DNA from: Cudoniella acicularis
Taxonomy: Eukaryota > Ascomycota > Leotiomycetes > Helotiales > Helotiaceae
Direction: 5' to 3'
Assembly: GCA_013054445.1 (NCBI GenBank)
Contig: JAAMPI010000748.1
Coordinates: 1-26,710 of the forward strand
Length of the DNA stretch: 26,710 nt
The position numbers and the translations under genes are program-made. Positions 1 to 8,410 of the stretch are shown here, piece by piece. The notes below the pieces were generated by a model, which saw only the letters and a list, made by a program, of their open reading frames with translations, ran no database searches and had not been told where the DNA came from. How positions within the stretch are numbered: position 1 is the stretch's first letter; each line of letters begins with the position of its first letter.

Positions 1-30
1 CTCGCACTCCTCAACTCAAACGCTTCCAAG

Positions 31-1382
31 TCATCGGTCTCTTCCCCGAAGACGACTCTTGAGCGTGCCCGCGCCGTATATATTAGATTTTGTGGCTGGG
101 GTATGTGTGCGGGGACCAGAAAACGTAGCGGAGATGGAGGACATGAAACCTGGTGCGATTTGGCGGAGGAGGGGCCGGATGCAGGGTGCTGAGGCGCAGA
201 AGATGCCCGTGGAGACTTCGACTGAGGACCAGGTTGTTACGTCGTAGCCGTCCCCTGTTTTATTCTTAGTTTTTTTGTTGGTCGGGTTGAAGATTGGGGA
301 AAGGGGAAGGGGAGACGTACAGCTAAGATCTAGATCGTCGGCGAGGTGGGCGACGCGGGCAACGCGTATTATGGCTACTATTATGACAAGGAAGCCGAGG
401 CTTACAATGGCCATTAGGGAGATCTTTTGGCGGCGTCCCATTTTTAGGGAGGCTATTCATGAGTTTTGTTAGTCCTTGCCCACACCTAAAGCAAAGCGGA
501 AGTAAAAGAGCAAAATATTAAAAAGGAGTTTAAAGAAAAAAAAAGGTAAATTTACCGAATCGTGGGAACACAAAAGCCATCAGCAAAACATCTGCAAAGA
601 TATTGCAAGCTGCGGCTGCGAAAACTCTCGGGTTTTGAGCCGCACAATTGGCATTCCCGAATTTCCATGCATCGCTCACAGGGCTACAGCGAAAAACGAC
701 TCCCAATTCAAGAGGGAGGAAGGTGAGGACGACGAATCCGGTTATCAGATAGACAAGAATTTTGCTGACGCGGTCTTGAAATATACGCAGGTAAAAGAGA
801 CAGATGCCGACTTTAGTGATGGCTAGGGTGAATTGGTATAGAAGTTGCGAGGCAAATGCGAGTTTCAGGGTTGGAATGATGTTTGCTGGATTGGGAATAA
901 TTGTGTGGTGCCCGGTTCCATACTGGGTGAAAATGCAATTGCTGATGGCTAAGCCGATGCTTGAGATCTTTTTTGAATCGTAGTTCAGCAAGGAGGTAAT
1001 AAGATAGATGTGTAAAAGGATTCAAACTTACCCATGCAATAGCTATACAGGTATCATCAGCTCCCCAGTTCCTTGTGACGATGGATCGTGTGTATAGCCG
1101 TGCAATAGCGAATATTGAAGCTAGAGCTGTAGGAATAATAGCGCCAGCAAGAACTTGTGGAACGCGGGACTCGGCAGCAAATGCAGCATCCTGTAATAAT
1201 AAATTAATTTTTGTCCAAAAGCTTGAAGTAGATGATGAAAGTCACGGAATCTCTTCATTTGAGAGCCTTCTCAGATGCTTCGTTCTCTGTCCAGGCTGCC
1301 AAGATAGAGTTTAGGGTGATATTTGGTAGTGTTTGAGTGAAGTGTTCAGTTGAGATGAACGATGTGGACATACCGTTGACAT
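31..1382 (-). CDS. Fungal rhodopsin-domain integral membrane protein (five exons)
   Basis: Predicted multi-pass plasma-membrane protein of the fungal rhodopsin-domain family (the PTH11-like receptor group); ligand and function are unknown. Exons read complement(31..254, 321..452, 556..967, 1032..1190, 1374..1382) and give 311 residues. All four introns have GT-AG ends and the phases agree. The first coding exon is only 9 nt (Met-Ser-Thr), followed by donor GTATGT. Family hallmarks are visible: RLYTR then NWGADD after helix 1, a YGTGHH loop, KVGICLFYLRIF, FRCSPVSDAW with a downstream Cys, a NIFADVLLM helix, and the late segment WSSVEVSTGIFCASAPCIRPLL. About seven hydrophobic segments can be counted. 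The C-terminal tail after the last helix is short, about 45 residues, where family members often have a long variable tail, so a further 3' intron cannot be excluded. No CFEM domain is seen. The family call is firm; the exact ends are less so. Confidence 0.85.
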
Positions 1383-3010
1383 TGTGAAAGTATAAACTTC
1401 AGAGGGCAATCATTGTAAGAGAATCGGTCAAAACGAAGCGGACACACGACCAAGATATCATCGATTTATTACTTCTAACTTTGTCTCAAACTTCATGTTT
1501 GTATCGAGAATTAGCTTATTGGGTACTTTTGACTTGCCCGGACCATTAGGGGGCCTAAAGACTGGGGTGCGGCTTGTTCGTGGATCCTGCGACATGGCAT
1601 GGGTTTCGACTGCTTCTAGGCAGATGCATCGAATGATCTTGAAGAAGGCCTGGCCCCCTTCGAAAACCCTTCCCGAGCCGTGTTGCTCGAGAGTTGGCCC
1701 GCAATCAAATAGACTTGACAGAAAACCTGTGAAACTGAGCCAATGACCTGGGGGAAACATCCAGGAGATATGTTTTTGTCGGATGGAGATTATGAGTTGG
1801 GCATTCAATTCTTGAAGCTGTGACGCTTTGATGCTTCAACGCAAATATTTGGCTGGGAAGTCCCAGCTAAAATTATATACGTCTTTTGAGTGAAGAGTTG
1901 CAGGGAGGGAATATCAAACAAGCACAGGCCGACTTCTATACTTCTAATCTTGAAGATCATTGCTAGAAATCTCTGAAATGTTAGAGAAGCATTTCCGCCA
2001 GATAGAGACTCTCGGAAACACCTCCCGTGCAAGAAAGGAGAAGAACCGGTACAGAAGGCCCGTGGAAGCCATGTGGAAGCATGCAGAGTGGAGTGGCTTG
2101 CGATCATAGCGGTGGCGTTACCAAGAAGTAGCTAGTTTGGCGTTAGAAGTTTCAGAGCCAATCATTTTCGCCAAAGGGATGTTTCTCCAGGAAGATCCAA
2201 CATTTCCATACTCTCCCCCCTAAATAAAACGTAGCGTGACTAGGGTATTGTTTACGCCAGAACATCCGTGCCAGCCTGAATACGCTACGTTTTATTTAGA
2301 GGGAGGGCGGGGGAGAGAGTGCTCCTGACTCGTGTGGATTATGAACCGCTTAATCGCCTGCGGAAGCTTCCAAGTCGCCGGTTTGTCTAAAAGTGGATAT
2401 ATGAAAAGTCAGATCCAATAAATACTACCCCGCTCCTGAAGATCATCCCAGGTGGAATCTCTGGGGTGCCAATCAGATGCCACGGCACTACATATGCCGC
2501 TATGTGGGATGATAGCACTGCAGTTGACGCCATTTGTGGAAGGAATGTCTTACCTTTGCGAGTTGTGTGGATGAGCTGCCCGAAGCTCTCAGACACACGC
2601 ACGCACTTAAAGTCTTTTCGCGGATTTGTCCCGCGTTAAGACATTCGAGGGCTAAAGATTCCTTGAAGTGAGCCCTTATCGAAACCGGACGTTCTAAACC
2701 AGAGCGTCCACCTCCACCGATAAGCTATCTTTTTGCCATACGGCCTTTCGAAGACCGGAGTGCTAGCAGTTTATGCTATGGTTGTGATGAATATTCGTAG
2801 CTGTTCTCAGCTCCAAATAGTCTAGAAAAATCAGCAGAGTAATGTAATACCATATTTCCATATCAAAGACAGCTTTTGACTCTACAAAAAGTCTCGAAGC
2901 GACTGTAGCTACCACGTGTCACTCGTGACTCCCCTTTTGATTATGGGAACTTGTCTCGATTGGTCGAATAAGTGGTTGTAATTTTTTGATGAGCTGTTAT
3001 CCCATAGCTG
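1383..3010. other. Intergenic stretch, no supportable gene
   Basis: About 1.6 kb between the rhodopsin-domain gene and the 3' end of the broken regulator. Short open frames occur on both strands, but none has a recognisable domain, a coherent exon series or family-like composition. The only structured element I see is the inverted repeat at 2220-2299. The upstream promoter of the rhodopsin-domain gene should lie in the first few hundred bases, but I see no clear TATA box. Confidence 0.5.
2220..2299. repeat. Inverted repeat, 18-bp perfect arms around a 44-bp spacer
   Basis: The left arm 2220-2237 reads CTAAATAAAACGTAGCGT and the right arm 2282-2299 is its exact reverse complement. Outside the arms, the purine/pyrimidine-rich flanks also mirror each other imperfectly: ACTCTCCCCC on the left at 2210-2219, and GGGGGAGAGAGT near 2309-2320. 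The whole structure is therefore about 110 bp. It could form a stem-loop and resembles a small foldback or MITE-like element. I found no convincing target-site duplication, so a mobile origin is only an inference. It lies in a gene-free stretch. Confidence 0.6.
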
Positions 3011-5211
3011 TCAAGTGATCACTCCCTCATTGAACACTAAATCATCAGGTCCTCTTCTCTGTGTAGCATAGAGCTTCGCCCGCCTGTGAAATAAATCTAT
3101 TTCTGCCCCTGTCAAAAAAGCTCTCCTATTTTCCGGAATGAAGTCATCCTCGGCATCTCCGCCTTGCTCTTCAATGTTCCTCAGCCAGACAGCTATATTT
3201 ACTACTGCACTGTCCCATGGTCCCTCGCGGTAGGCACTAGACTGTAGCAAGGTAATCGCTTAGTCACGGATTGGTCGATCCCTGCATTTGCTTGCGACGA
3301 CATAAAGAGCAGGCAAGACCGAGACGTCAAAATGGTAGAGAACGTTATTCTGGGAAGAAGCGATGAGTTCGGGGTGTATGGAAGAAGCCAGCTTGATTAT
3401 CTCACAAAACTCGGGCAGGAGAGCATCGTAGGATATTTCAGTCGTGAACGAAATGCCTGCTAGGCTGACAAGGTTCATTTTGGCTTGAAGTTGTAGGATT
3501 GTGGCAGAAATTGTAGAATTGCGATCTAAGGGAGAGACGTTAGTGAAGAGATGTAAACTGGCTGCTGACTAGCGATATATGTCGTGGGTGCATTGTTGAT
3601 ATTCTTTGCGAAGAGCTGGGGGTGGGTCTTTGAGCTTGCTGAAACTAAATCCAAATTAGCGCTTGAATAGCCCCACAGCCTCATTTGACGTTTTTGACAG
3701 ATCCGTTTCCACGAGATGAGAAATTTGCCACTTTGCGGTTCTACTCACAAGTGTCGATTAAACTTGTCGTGCGCGTTGCTACGAACAGGTCGGGATTGTC
3801 CGATGAGAAACGCGTTGAATAGAGGGGCGCTGTCTAAGAGTGAGCGCAAAGTCCAACCGAGGAATGGCATACTGGCACTTGCCGCATTGCTACCTGTGGC
3901 AGTTGATAAAATTATCCATCCAGACAGAAAATGGATATCGATGAATTGTGAAAGGACTTGCTTACGGGATATGGCCTTGCGAGAAATCTGCCGTTGCACA
4001 CCACTCGATAAAGGGGTCAGCACGTTTCTAATTGACAGTGTTTCAGGAGGAAAGAGAATAGAAAAGACTGCTTTAGGTTATTATAGGAGTATATGAAACA
4101 GGCCTTTGGATTAGAATAGTCTGAAGTTAAATATTTGGAGCATGCCTACATCTAGAATCTCCTTCTTCCCAGCTAGCTCTGCAGCTTTTCCTACTAGTTC
4201 AGCTTTGGCTTTGAAGTGAAAGTTTCGTCGGGTCAACAATTGAGAAAATGCAACAGCTTATGAAATGTGCGAAAATTTTCCGGGTATGTCCTGCAACACC
4301 GAGTTAAGACTTTCAAGAGCTTTCTCATGTGTGTTGAAAGGCCGATTGTCGACAAAAATCAAAAGATGAAGGTCCAGACTGCCACAAGCTTGTATTAACT
4401 CACCTTCCAAGGAAGCTGCTCGTGTCGAGAAACCAGTGATACTGTAATCAATTTTTCGACTTTCCAAGAGTGTAAGGGTTTTGAGTGCAAGAGCACAAGC
4501 TGGACCCTGATGTCCTTGCAAGGTCTCAATGCAAAAAGCCAATAAAGAAGCTAGCAATACGTGCTTCATGTCTTGATAGCCGTGAGTCATGGCCGCTTTC
4601 ACGACCTGCAAAGCTTTACGATATTCTCTAAGAGCATATTCAAATTCCTGCATAAGGTGAGTGTTCGATCTACCACCAGAGCTCGGACTATAAAAGTCTC
4701 TGCTCTCTTTAAACACCTTGCTTAGCGCGCCGATGGCAATCATTGCATGATGGACGAAGGGTACTGTCTCGCTGGCCCGAGGAACGAGAACAGCCTAGAG
4801 GGAGTTAGATCTCTTGAAAGGGCCAGCAATCTGAGTAGCAGCCTGTTCCAAAAAAGCACGAAAATACCGGAGTTCTTGCTCAGACCCGAATCGAGCAGAT
4901 GTCACTCGCATAACCGCTAATTCGGAACCAGCCGGTTTGGGCGCCAGCGATCGCTGGCGGGAAACGATTTGGGATTTAGAGGGATTAGAAGGATAACCTA
5001 AACACTCAAATCCAAACCTCGTGCACCTCAGACATGCCGGTTTGGTTTCTTTGCGGTGTCAGCATTCACGATATGAAAATTTCTCAATAAAAGAAGTCTA
5101 AGCTCTAGGATGCACGAATAGATGAGAAGAGTAGGTCTGAGATTTCGACATGAACTCACCATCACATTTTACATAACGAATCCTTTGAATGTCAGCAGAA
5201 CGACGCCGCAG
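3011..5211 (-). pseudogene. Broken Zn(II)2Cys6 transcription factor
   Basis: Remnant of a fungal binuclear zinc-cluster regulator. Reading the minus strand, the second half of the zinc cluster is split by an intron (5049-5159, GT-AG): IRYVKCD precedes it and ETKPACLRCTRFGFECLGY follows. The first two cysteines cannot be read in the same frame. The family's middle and C-terminal region follows: ELRYFRAFLEQAATQIAGPF, HHAMIAIGALS, LLASLLAFCIETLQGH, RPFNTHEKALESL, RRNFHF, and later LYVVASKCRDRPIRD and YREGPWDSA. Four in-frame stops interrupt it: TAG 4795-4797 (in the usual place of a conserved Trp), TAA 4258-4260, TAG 3569-3571 (Trp position of a W-S-A-x-F-like motif) and TAA 3260-3262. A 477-bp insertion at 3644-4120 also splits the frame. 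No intron plausibly removes the stops, because they lie inside conserved segments. A functional protein is very unlikely. Confidence 0.85.
3644..4120. mobile_element. 477-bp insertion (MITE-like or remnant) with 5-bp duplicated target
   Basis: The segment is bounded by direct repeats CTGAA at 3639-3643 and 4121-4125. It begins ACTA and ends TAGT. AATCCAAA lies just inside the left end, and its complement TTTGGATT lies just inside the right end. Removing the 477 bp plus one repeat copy (482 bp) joins ...LQIFNF to SKLKDPPPAL... of the disrupted regulator in the same reading frame, and gives the spacing expected between RRNFHF and the downstream Trp motif. Short frames inside (for example about 92 codons on the minus strand) resemble no transposase, so the element is non-autonomous or decayed. 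The terminal repeats are short. A 5-bp duplication would also fit an LTR-type insertion, but the TG...CA ends of an LTR are absent. The class is unresolved. Confidence 0.65.
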
Positions 5212-6335
5212 CGAATGGAGAGAAGACACACTTGCATGTAGGACATCCCGTCCTCACTTTGGGCAAGCGTGCCGGTTCATTTGTCGGCTGCCCATCACGG
5301 AGCGCAATAGATGTAAGACGGATTTGGCCACGTGCAGGCAGTTGAGAGTTATTGCCGTTTTGATCTGGCATGTCGAGAACTCTCCTGGACCATCAAATGA
5401 CAGGACAAAATTACTCAATTTCGGCGTCTTAGCTGGGGGTGTTCGTCTAGATCGAGTGGTATCACTCAGCAGCGACGCCTGGATACGCCCACCGGCTGTT
5501 GGTTGGATAGGTAATCAGCTGAGTAAAGGGATGGCGGTTGTTGTTGGAGTTCGCCCTCATTTGACTCTCAATGAGGCGAAGGAAGACAGGATTCACAAGA
5601 ATAAATATTGGGTATTCCGTACAGCGGATTTCAATGCGCTGGACATCGTTACGTACTCCGTCACGACGCTAAATCCATATTCATGCAGTGCAGAGTAACA
5701 AATGGCCGATAATTGATAACTCTGAATGTTTAGAAAAAATTGAAATTTGCCATCTCGACCCGGACTTCGCCGTGACTACTCCGCACATCAGACGGAGGCT
5801 TGTGAGTCGTTGCGCTCGCAAGATCGACCGACTTGGCTTCCCCATGATCCACTCTTGACACCTGCAACTGCGAACTGCCAACTTGCAAGAGGCCAACTTG
5901 GTAACTTGGTCCCCCGGCGAGAGGGCTGGCAGTGGTAGGTGGCAGGTGCAAGAATCCCATGATGTCGAGATCCGTAGCCAGGGCTTGAAGGCCCAAATGA
6001 CCGGCCAAACCCAACAGTGAGGAATAGAAGTTGCATTCTGCAGACTGCAGGAGCAGTCAGATACAGTCAGAACTCAGGAGCTCAAGTTCGGTAGAGTTGG
6101 TCCTAGAGTAGGTCCAGCAAAGTTTGATTCCCTGCTGCTCCAATCACAATGCGATGTGTCGGTTGTGTGCGTTGTTTAGATGCAGAAAGTTGTCAATGAG
6201 GAAGAGGAGACCCGGAGACGAGAAGTCCAACAAGTTCTTCGCGGCCGCCGTGAGCGCCAAGAATAGACAAAAGGCGTTCGATGGAAGCGTCGAAAGGGGG
6301 CTGTGCAAATGTTTGTGTAGTCGCTTAGCGCGTGT

Positions 6336-6352
6336 AATAGCCGTCGGCTATT
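6336..6352. promoter_or_regulatory. 17-bp perfect palindrome with CCG-T-CGG core
   Basis: Arms AATAGCCG (6336-6343) and CGGCTATT (6345-6352) are exact reverse complements around one T. The core is an everted CCG/CGG pair, the half-site type used by Zn2Cys6 regulators. Two bases downstream lies CGGGACCG (6354-6361), an inverted CGG-N2-CCG. The pair sits about 490 bp upstream of the LsdA-like start codon. Binding is inferred only from shape. Confidence 0.35.
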
Positions 6353-6683
6353 TCGGGACCGCCATCTAACGCCACAACCGTTTAGCGGCCTCATTATTGG
6401 CTGGCCTTCAGCTTACCAAAGCTGTTGTTGCTGAACAATGCTCACCGCACACACCGGTTGTCTTTGTGAGTGGCGCCTTCTTTCACCATCTCCACCACTC
6501 AGAAGCGTCCCTGATCGGCTAACATAGTAACATCAGCACCAGCCTTCGGCGACGATGTTTCCCGAAAATGTTTCCCAACTCTTCAACCCGTCTGACTGGC
6601 TGGACAGTTCTTTGCCGGTACGTTGAAGATTGTTGTTCCTGTGGAATGTTGTTTATTTGTCAAATGCTGCGAGTAAATGTTTG

Positions 6684-6690
6684 TATAAAG
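6684..6690 (+). promoter_or_regulatory. TATA box of the LsdA-like gene
   Basis: TATAAAG lies 153 bp upstream of the ATG at 6843. It is followed by a pyrimidine-rich run (about 6770-6830) and then CAACACAAA just before the start codon, a usual layout for a highly expressed fungal gene. Confidence 0.5.
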
Positions 6691-6842
6691 GCTCCTTCCA
6701 AGCCCACCAAAACAGAGATCTTCATTATCAACACTCACAATATTCCAACAGTTCCATCCATAATAACAACCTTTCCTCCTTTTTTCTTTTATATTTCCTA
6801 TCTCTATTTCCTTCAGAATATCAACAAAAACCACAACACAAA

Positions 6843-7976
6843 ATGCACTCCTCATTTACGTCCATCGCTTCAGCATCTTTAATTGGCCTCTCGTGCCTTT
6901 CAACACTCGCTTCGGCTGCTCCATTCTCTTACGGCGGGAATCCCTTGGGAAACAACTTCCCCACTCCGAATGCAGATCAAATCAAGGCCATTGAAACTAC
7001 AGCCCATGGCAGCCTTCCTATTCCTCCAGCTGCAACAGGTGCCCCAGCACCATCCTTGAAGAATGACACCATCACAAGTCTTCAACTCATTGCATTCAAC
7101 GAGCTCTTCGAGGTAGCTTTTTTCACCGATCTTCTGAAAAACATCACAACCAATATGTCTGGCTACACAATTCCCAATGCCAAAAAGAGGCAGACCGTCA
7201 TCAATAACCTTGTGGCTATTCAAGCACAAGAGGAGCTCCATGCACTAAACGCCAACAACGGATTGAAAGCCAGCAACGCCCAGCCTATTCAACCCTGCCA
7301 ATACGTCTTCCCCGTTGACAACCTCAATGATGCTATCGAACTTGCTTCCACCTTCACCGACGTTGTTCTCGGCACGCTTCAAGACGTCCAGCAAGCCGCC
7401 GCTGTTGCGGGCGACGCGGGGTTTGTGCCTGGAGTCGGTGCAGTCATCGGACAAGAGGGTGAACAGAATGGTTTCTTCCGATCCTTTGGAGGCAAGATCC
7501 CCTCAGCTCTTCCCTTCCTCACTCGAAGCACCCGCTCTTTCGCCTTTTCGGCTCTGAACCAGGGATTCGTTGTTCCCAACTCTTGCCCCAACTTCAACAC
7601 CATCAGCCCTGACTTGAAAGTTTTCCAACTGCTCACTGTCGACGCCTCCGCTATCGAGAAGAACCCTGCGGCCGGAAAGATCTCATTCACCTTTGAGCTT
7701 CCTCAAGGTGGTCCCAAGCCAGAGTGGAAGAGCGATTGGTCTGGATTGGAGATTGTCTATATCAACCAGCAAAACGCACCCATTACGGCCAGCCTCGAAT
7801 CGGTTCAGGTGAAGGGCAACACTGTTACTTTGCAGGCACTCTTCCCATTCGATGCTGCCACTTTCGGAAACGGCTTGACAATTGCGGCATTGGCAACTGC
7901 TGGTGCCCCAATTGCCACCGTTGATCAAGTTGCAGCCGCTACTTATGCTGGGCCGGCTTTGATTGAGATCAATTAG
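6843..7976 (+). CDS. Secreted LsdA-like late sexual development protein (ferritin-fold)
   Basis: Intronless frame of 377 residues. The start at 6843 (context CACAAAATG) is chosen because it opens a clear signal peptide: a hydrophobic run over residues 10-23 with likely cleavage after ASA at residue 25. An in-frame extension upstream has no family support. The mature protein matches the LsdA/Rds1-related ferritin-like family of filamentous fungi: a helix-rich stretch ITSLQLIAFNELFEVAFFTD, then a second helix containing LVAIQAQEELHALN, which supply Glu/His residues in the places used for metal binding in ferritin folds. NDT, NIT and NMS near residues 75-100 are N-glycosylation sequons. The C-terminal third (about residues 255-377) is beta-rich and ends ...PALIEIN. 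In Aspergillus, LsdA is expressed late in sexual development; the molecular activity is unknown. The family call is good; a metal-binding role is inferred. Confidence 0.85.
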   Translation: MHSSFTSIASASLIGLSCLSTLASAAPFSYGGNPLGNNFPTPNADQIKAIETTAHGSLPIPPAATGAPAPSLKNDTITSLQLIAFNELFEVAFFTDLLKNITTNMSGYTIPNAKKRQTVINNLVAIQAQEELHALNANNGLKASNAQPIQPCQYVFPVDNLNDAIELASTFTDVVLGTLQDVQQAAAVAGDAGFVPGVGAVIGQEGEQNGFFRSFGGKIPSALPFLTRSTRSFAFSALNQGFVVPNSCPNFNTISPDLKVFQLLTVDASAIEKNPAAGKISFTFELPQGGPKPEWKSDWSGLEIVYINQQNAPITASLESVQVKGNTVTLQALFPFDAATFGNGLTIAALATAGAPIATVDQVAAATYAGPALIEIN

Positions 7977-8410
7977 CTGTTTGTTACAATTTGAAACTGG
8001 GGGTTTAGATTTGGTTTCTTGCATAGCATTTGGAGTTCGGGATTTCGCTTTTACTGAGTTATTATTTTTTAATCTTTTAGAATAGATTACAATTCATGGT
8101 CATGCTAGACCACAAACTAGTCAGAGAATTTTATTTATACCTTCTCTCGCAATATTGACTGCCCAGGTGCAGTTTCCTCTGAATTTGTGACTTACCAGTT
8201 ATAAGCCAAAACGTGACATAAGCGACTCTGCATTCCCCTCCTTTCCGAACCGCGACCTCGGTTTCACGGGAGAAAGATAGCCTTGGTGATCCGCATCCGC
8301 CACCATCAAGATGTTCGATCGATATAAATTGTTAATAGCAATATGCTCAGTGCGACATCTGTCAAGGATCCTGGATCGCGAAAAGACCTAGATTACAGCT
8401 CTCATCCGCA
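7977..8410. other. Short intergenic stretch with racemase promoter
   Basis: 434 bp holding the 3' flank of the LsdA-like gene (AT-rich, about 8040-8150) and the promoter of the next gene. Apart from the TATA-like box at 8323-8329 I see no structured element or reading frame of note. Confidence 0.5.
8323..8329 (+). promoter_or_regulatory. TATA-like box of the racemase gene
   Basis: TATAAAT lies 88 bp upstream of the ATG at 8411, a plausible core promoter distance. Confidence 0.4.

Larger units (their letters stand above)
5212..6842. other. Intergenic stretch upstream of the LsdA-like gene
   Basis: About 1.6 kb with no recognisable gene. A 169-codon open frame on the plus strand (5189-5698) overlaps the 5' part of the dead regulator on the opposite strand and shows no domain. 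Around 5870-5960 there are several imperfect copies of AACTTG/CAAGTT-like and CACCTGC/GCAGGTG-like words, too weak to call a repeat. The last 500 bases hold a palindrome (6336-6352), a CGGGACCG octamer (6354-6361), a TATA box (6684-6690) and a pyrimidine-rich tract (about 6770-6830) typical of a fungal core promoter. Confidence 0.5.

Noticed and set aside
3716..4096. Open frames on both strands inside the insertion, as a possible transposase
   Set aside because: Only 92-126 codons, with no DDE, helix-turn-helix or integrase motif; treated as chance frames in a non-autonomous element.
4748..5048. An intron removing the TAG at 4795 in the regulator, ending at CTCTAG
   Set aside because: It would delete the conserved ELRYFRAF...QIAGPF segment, and the stop sits exactly at a family Trp position.
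5189..5698. 169-codon plus-strand open frame
   Set aside because: No recognisable domain or family-like composition; it overlaps the 5' end of the broken zinc-cluster gene on the other strand.
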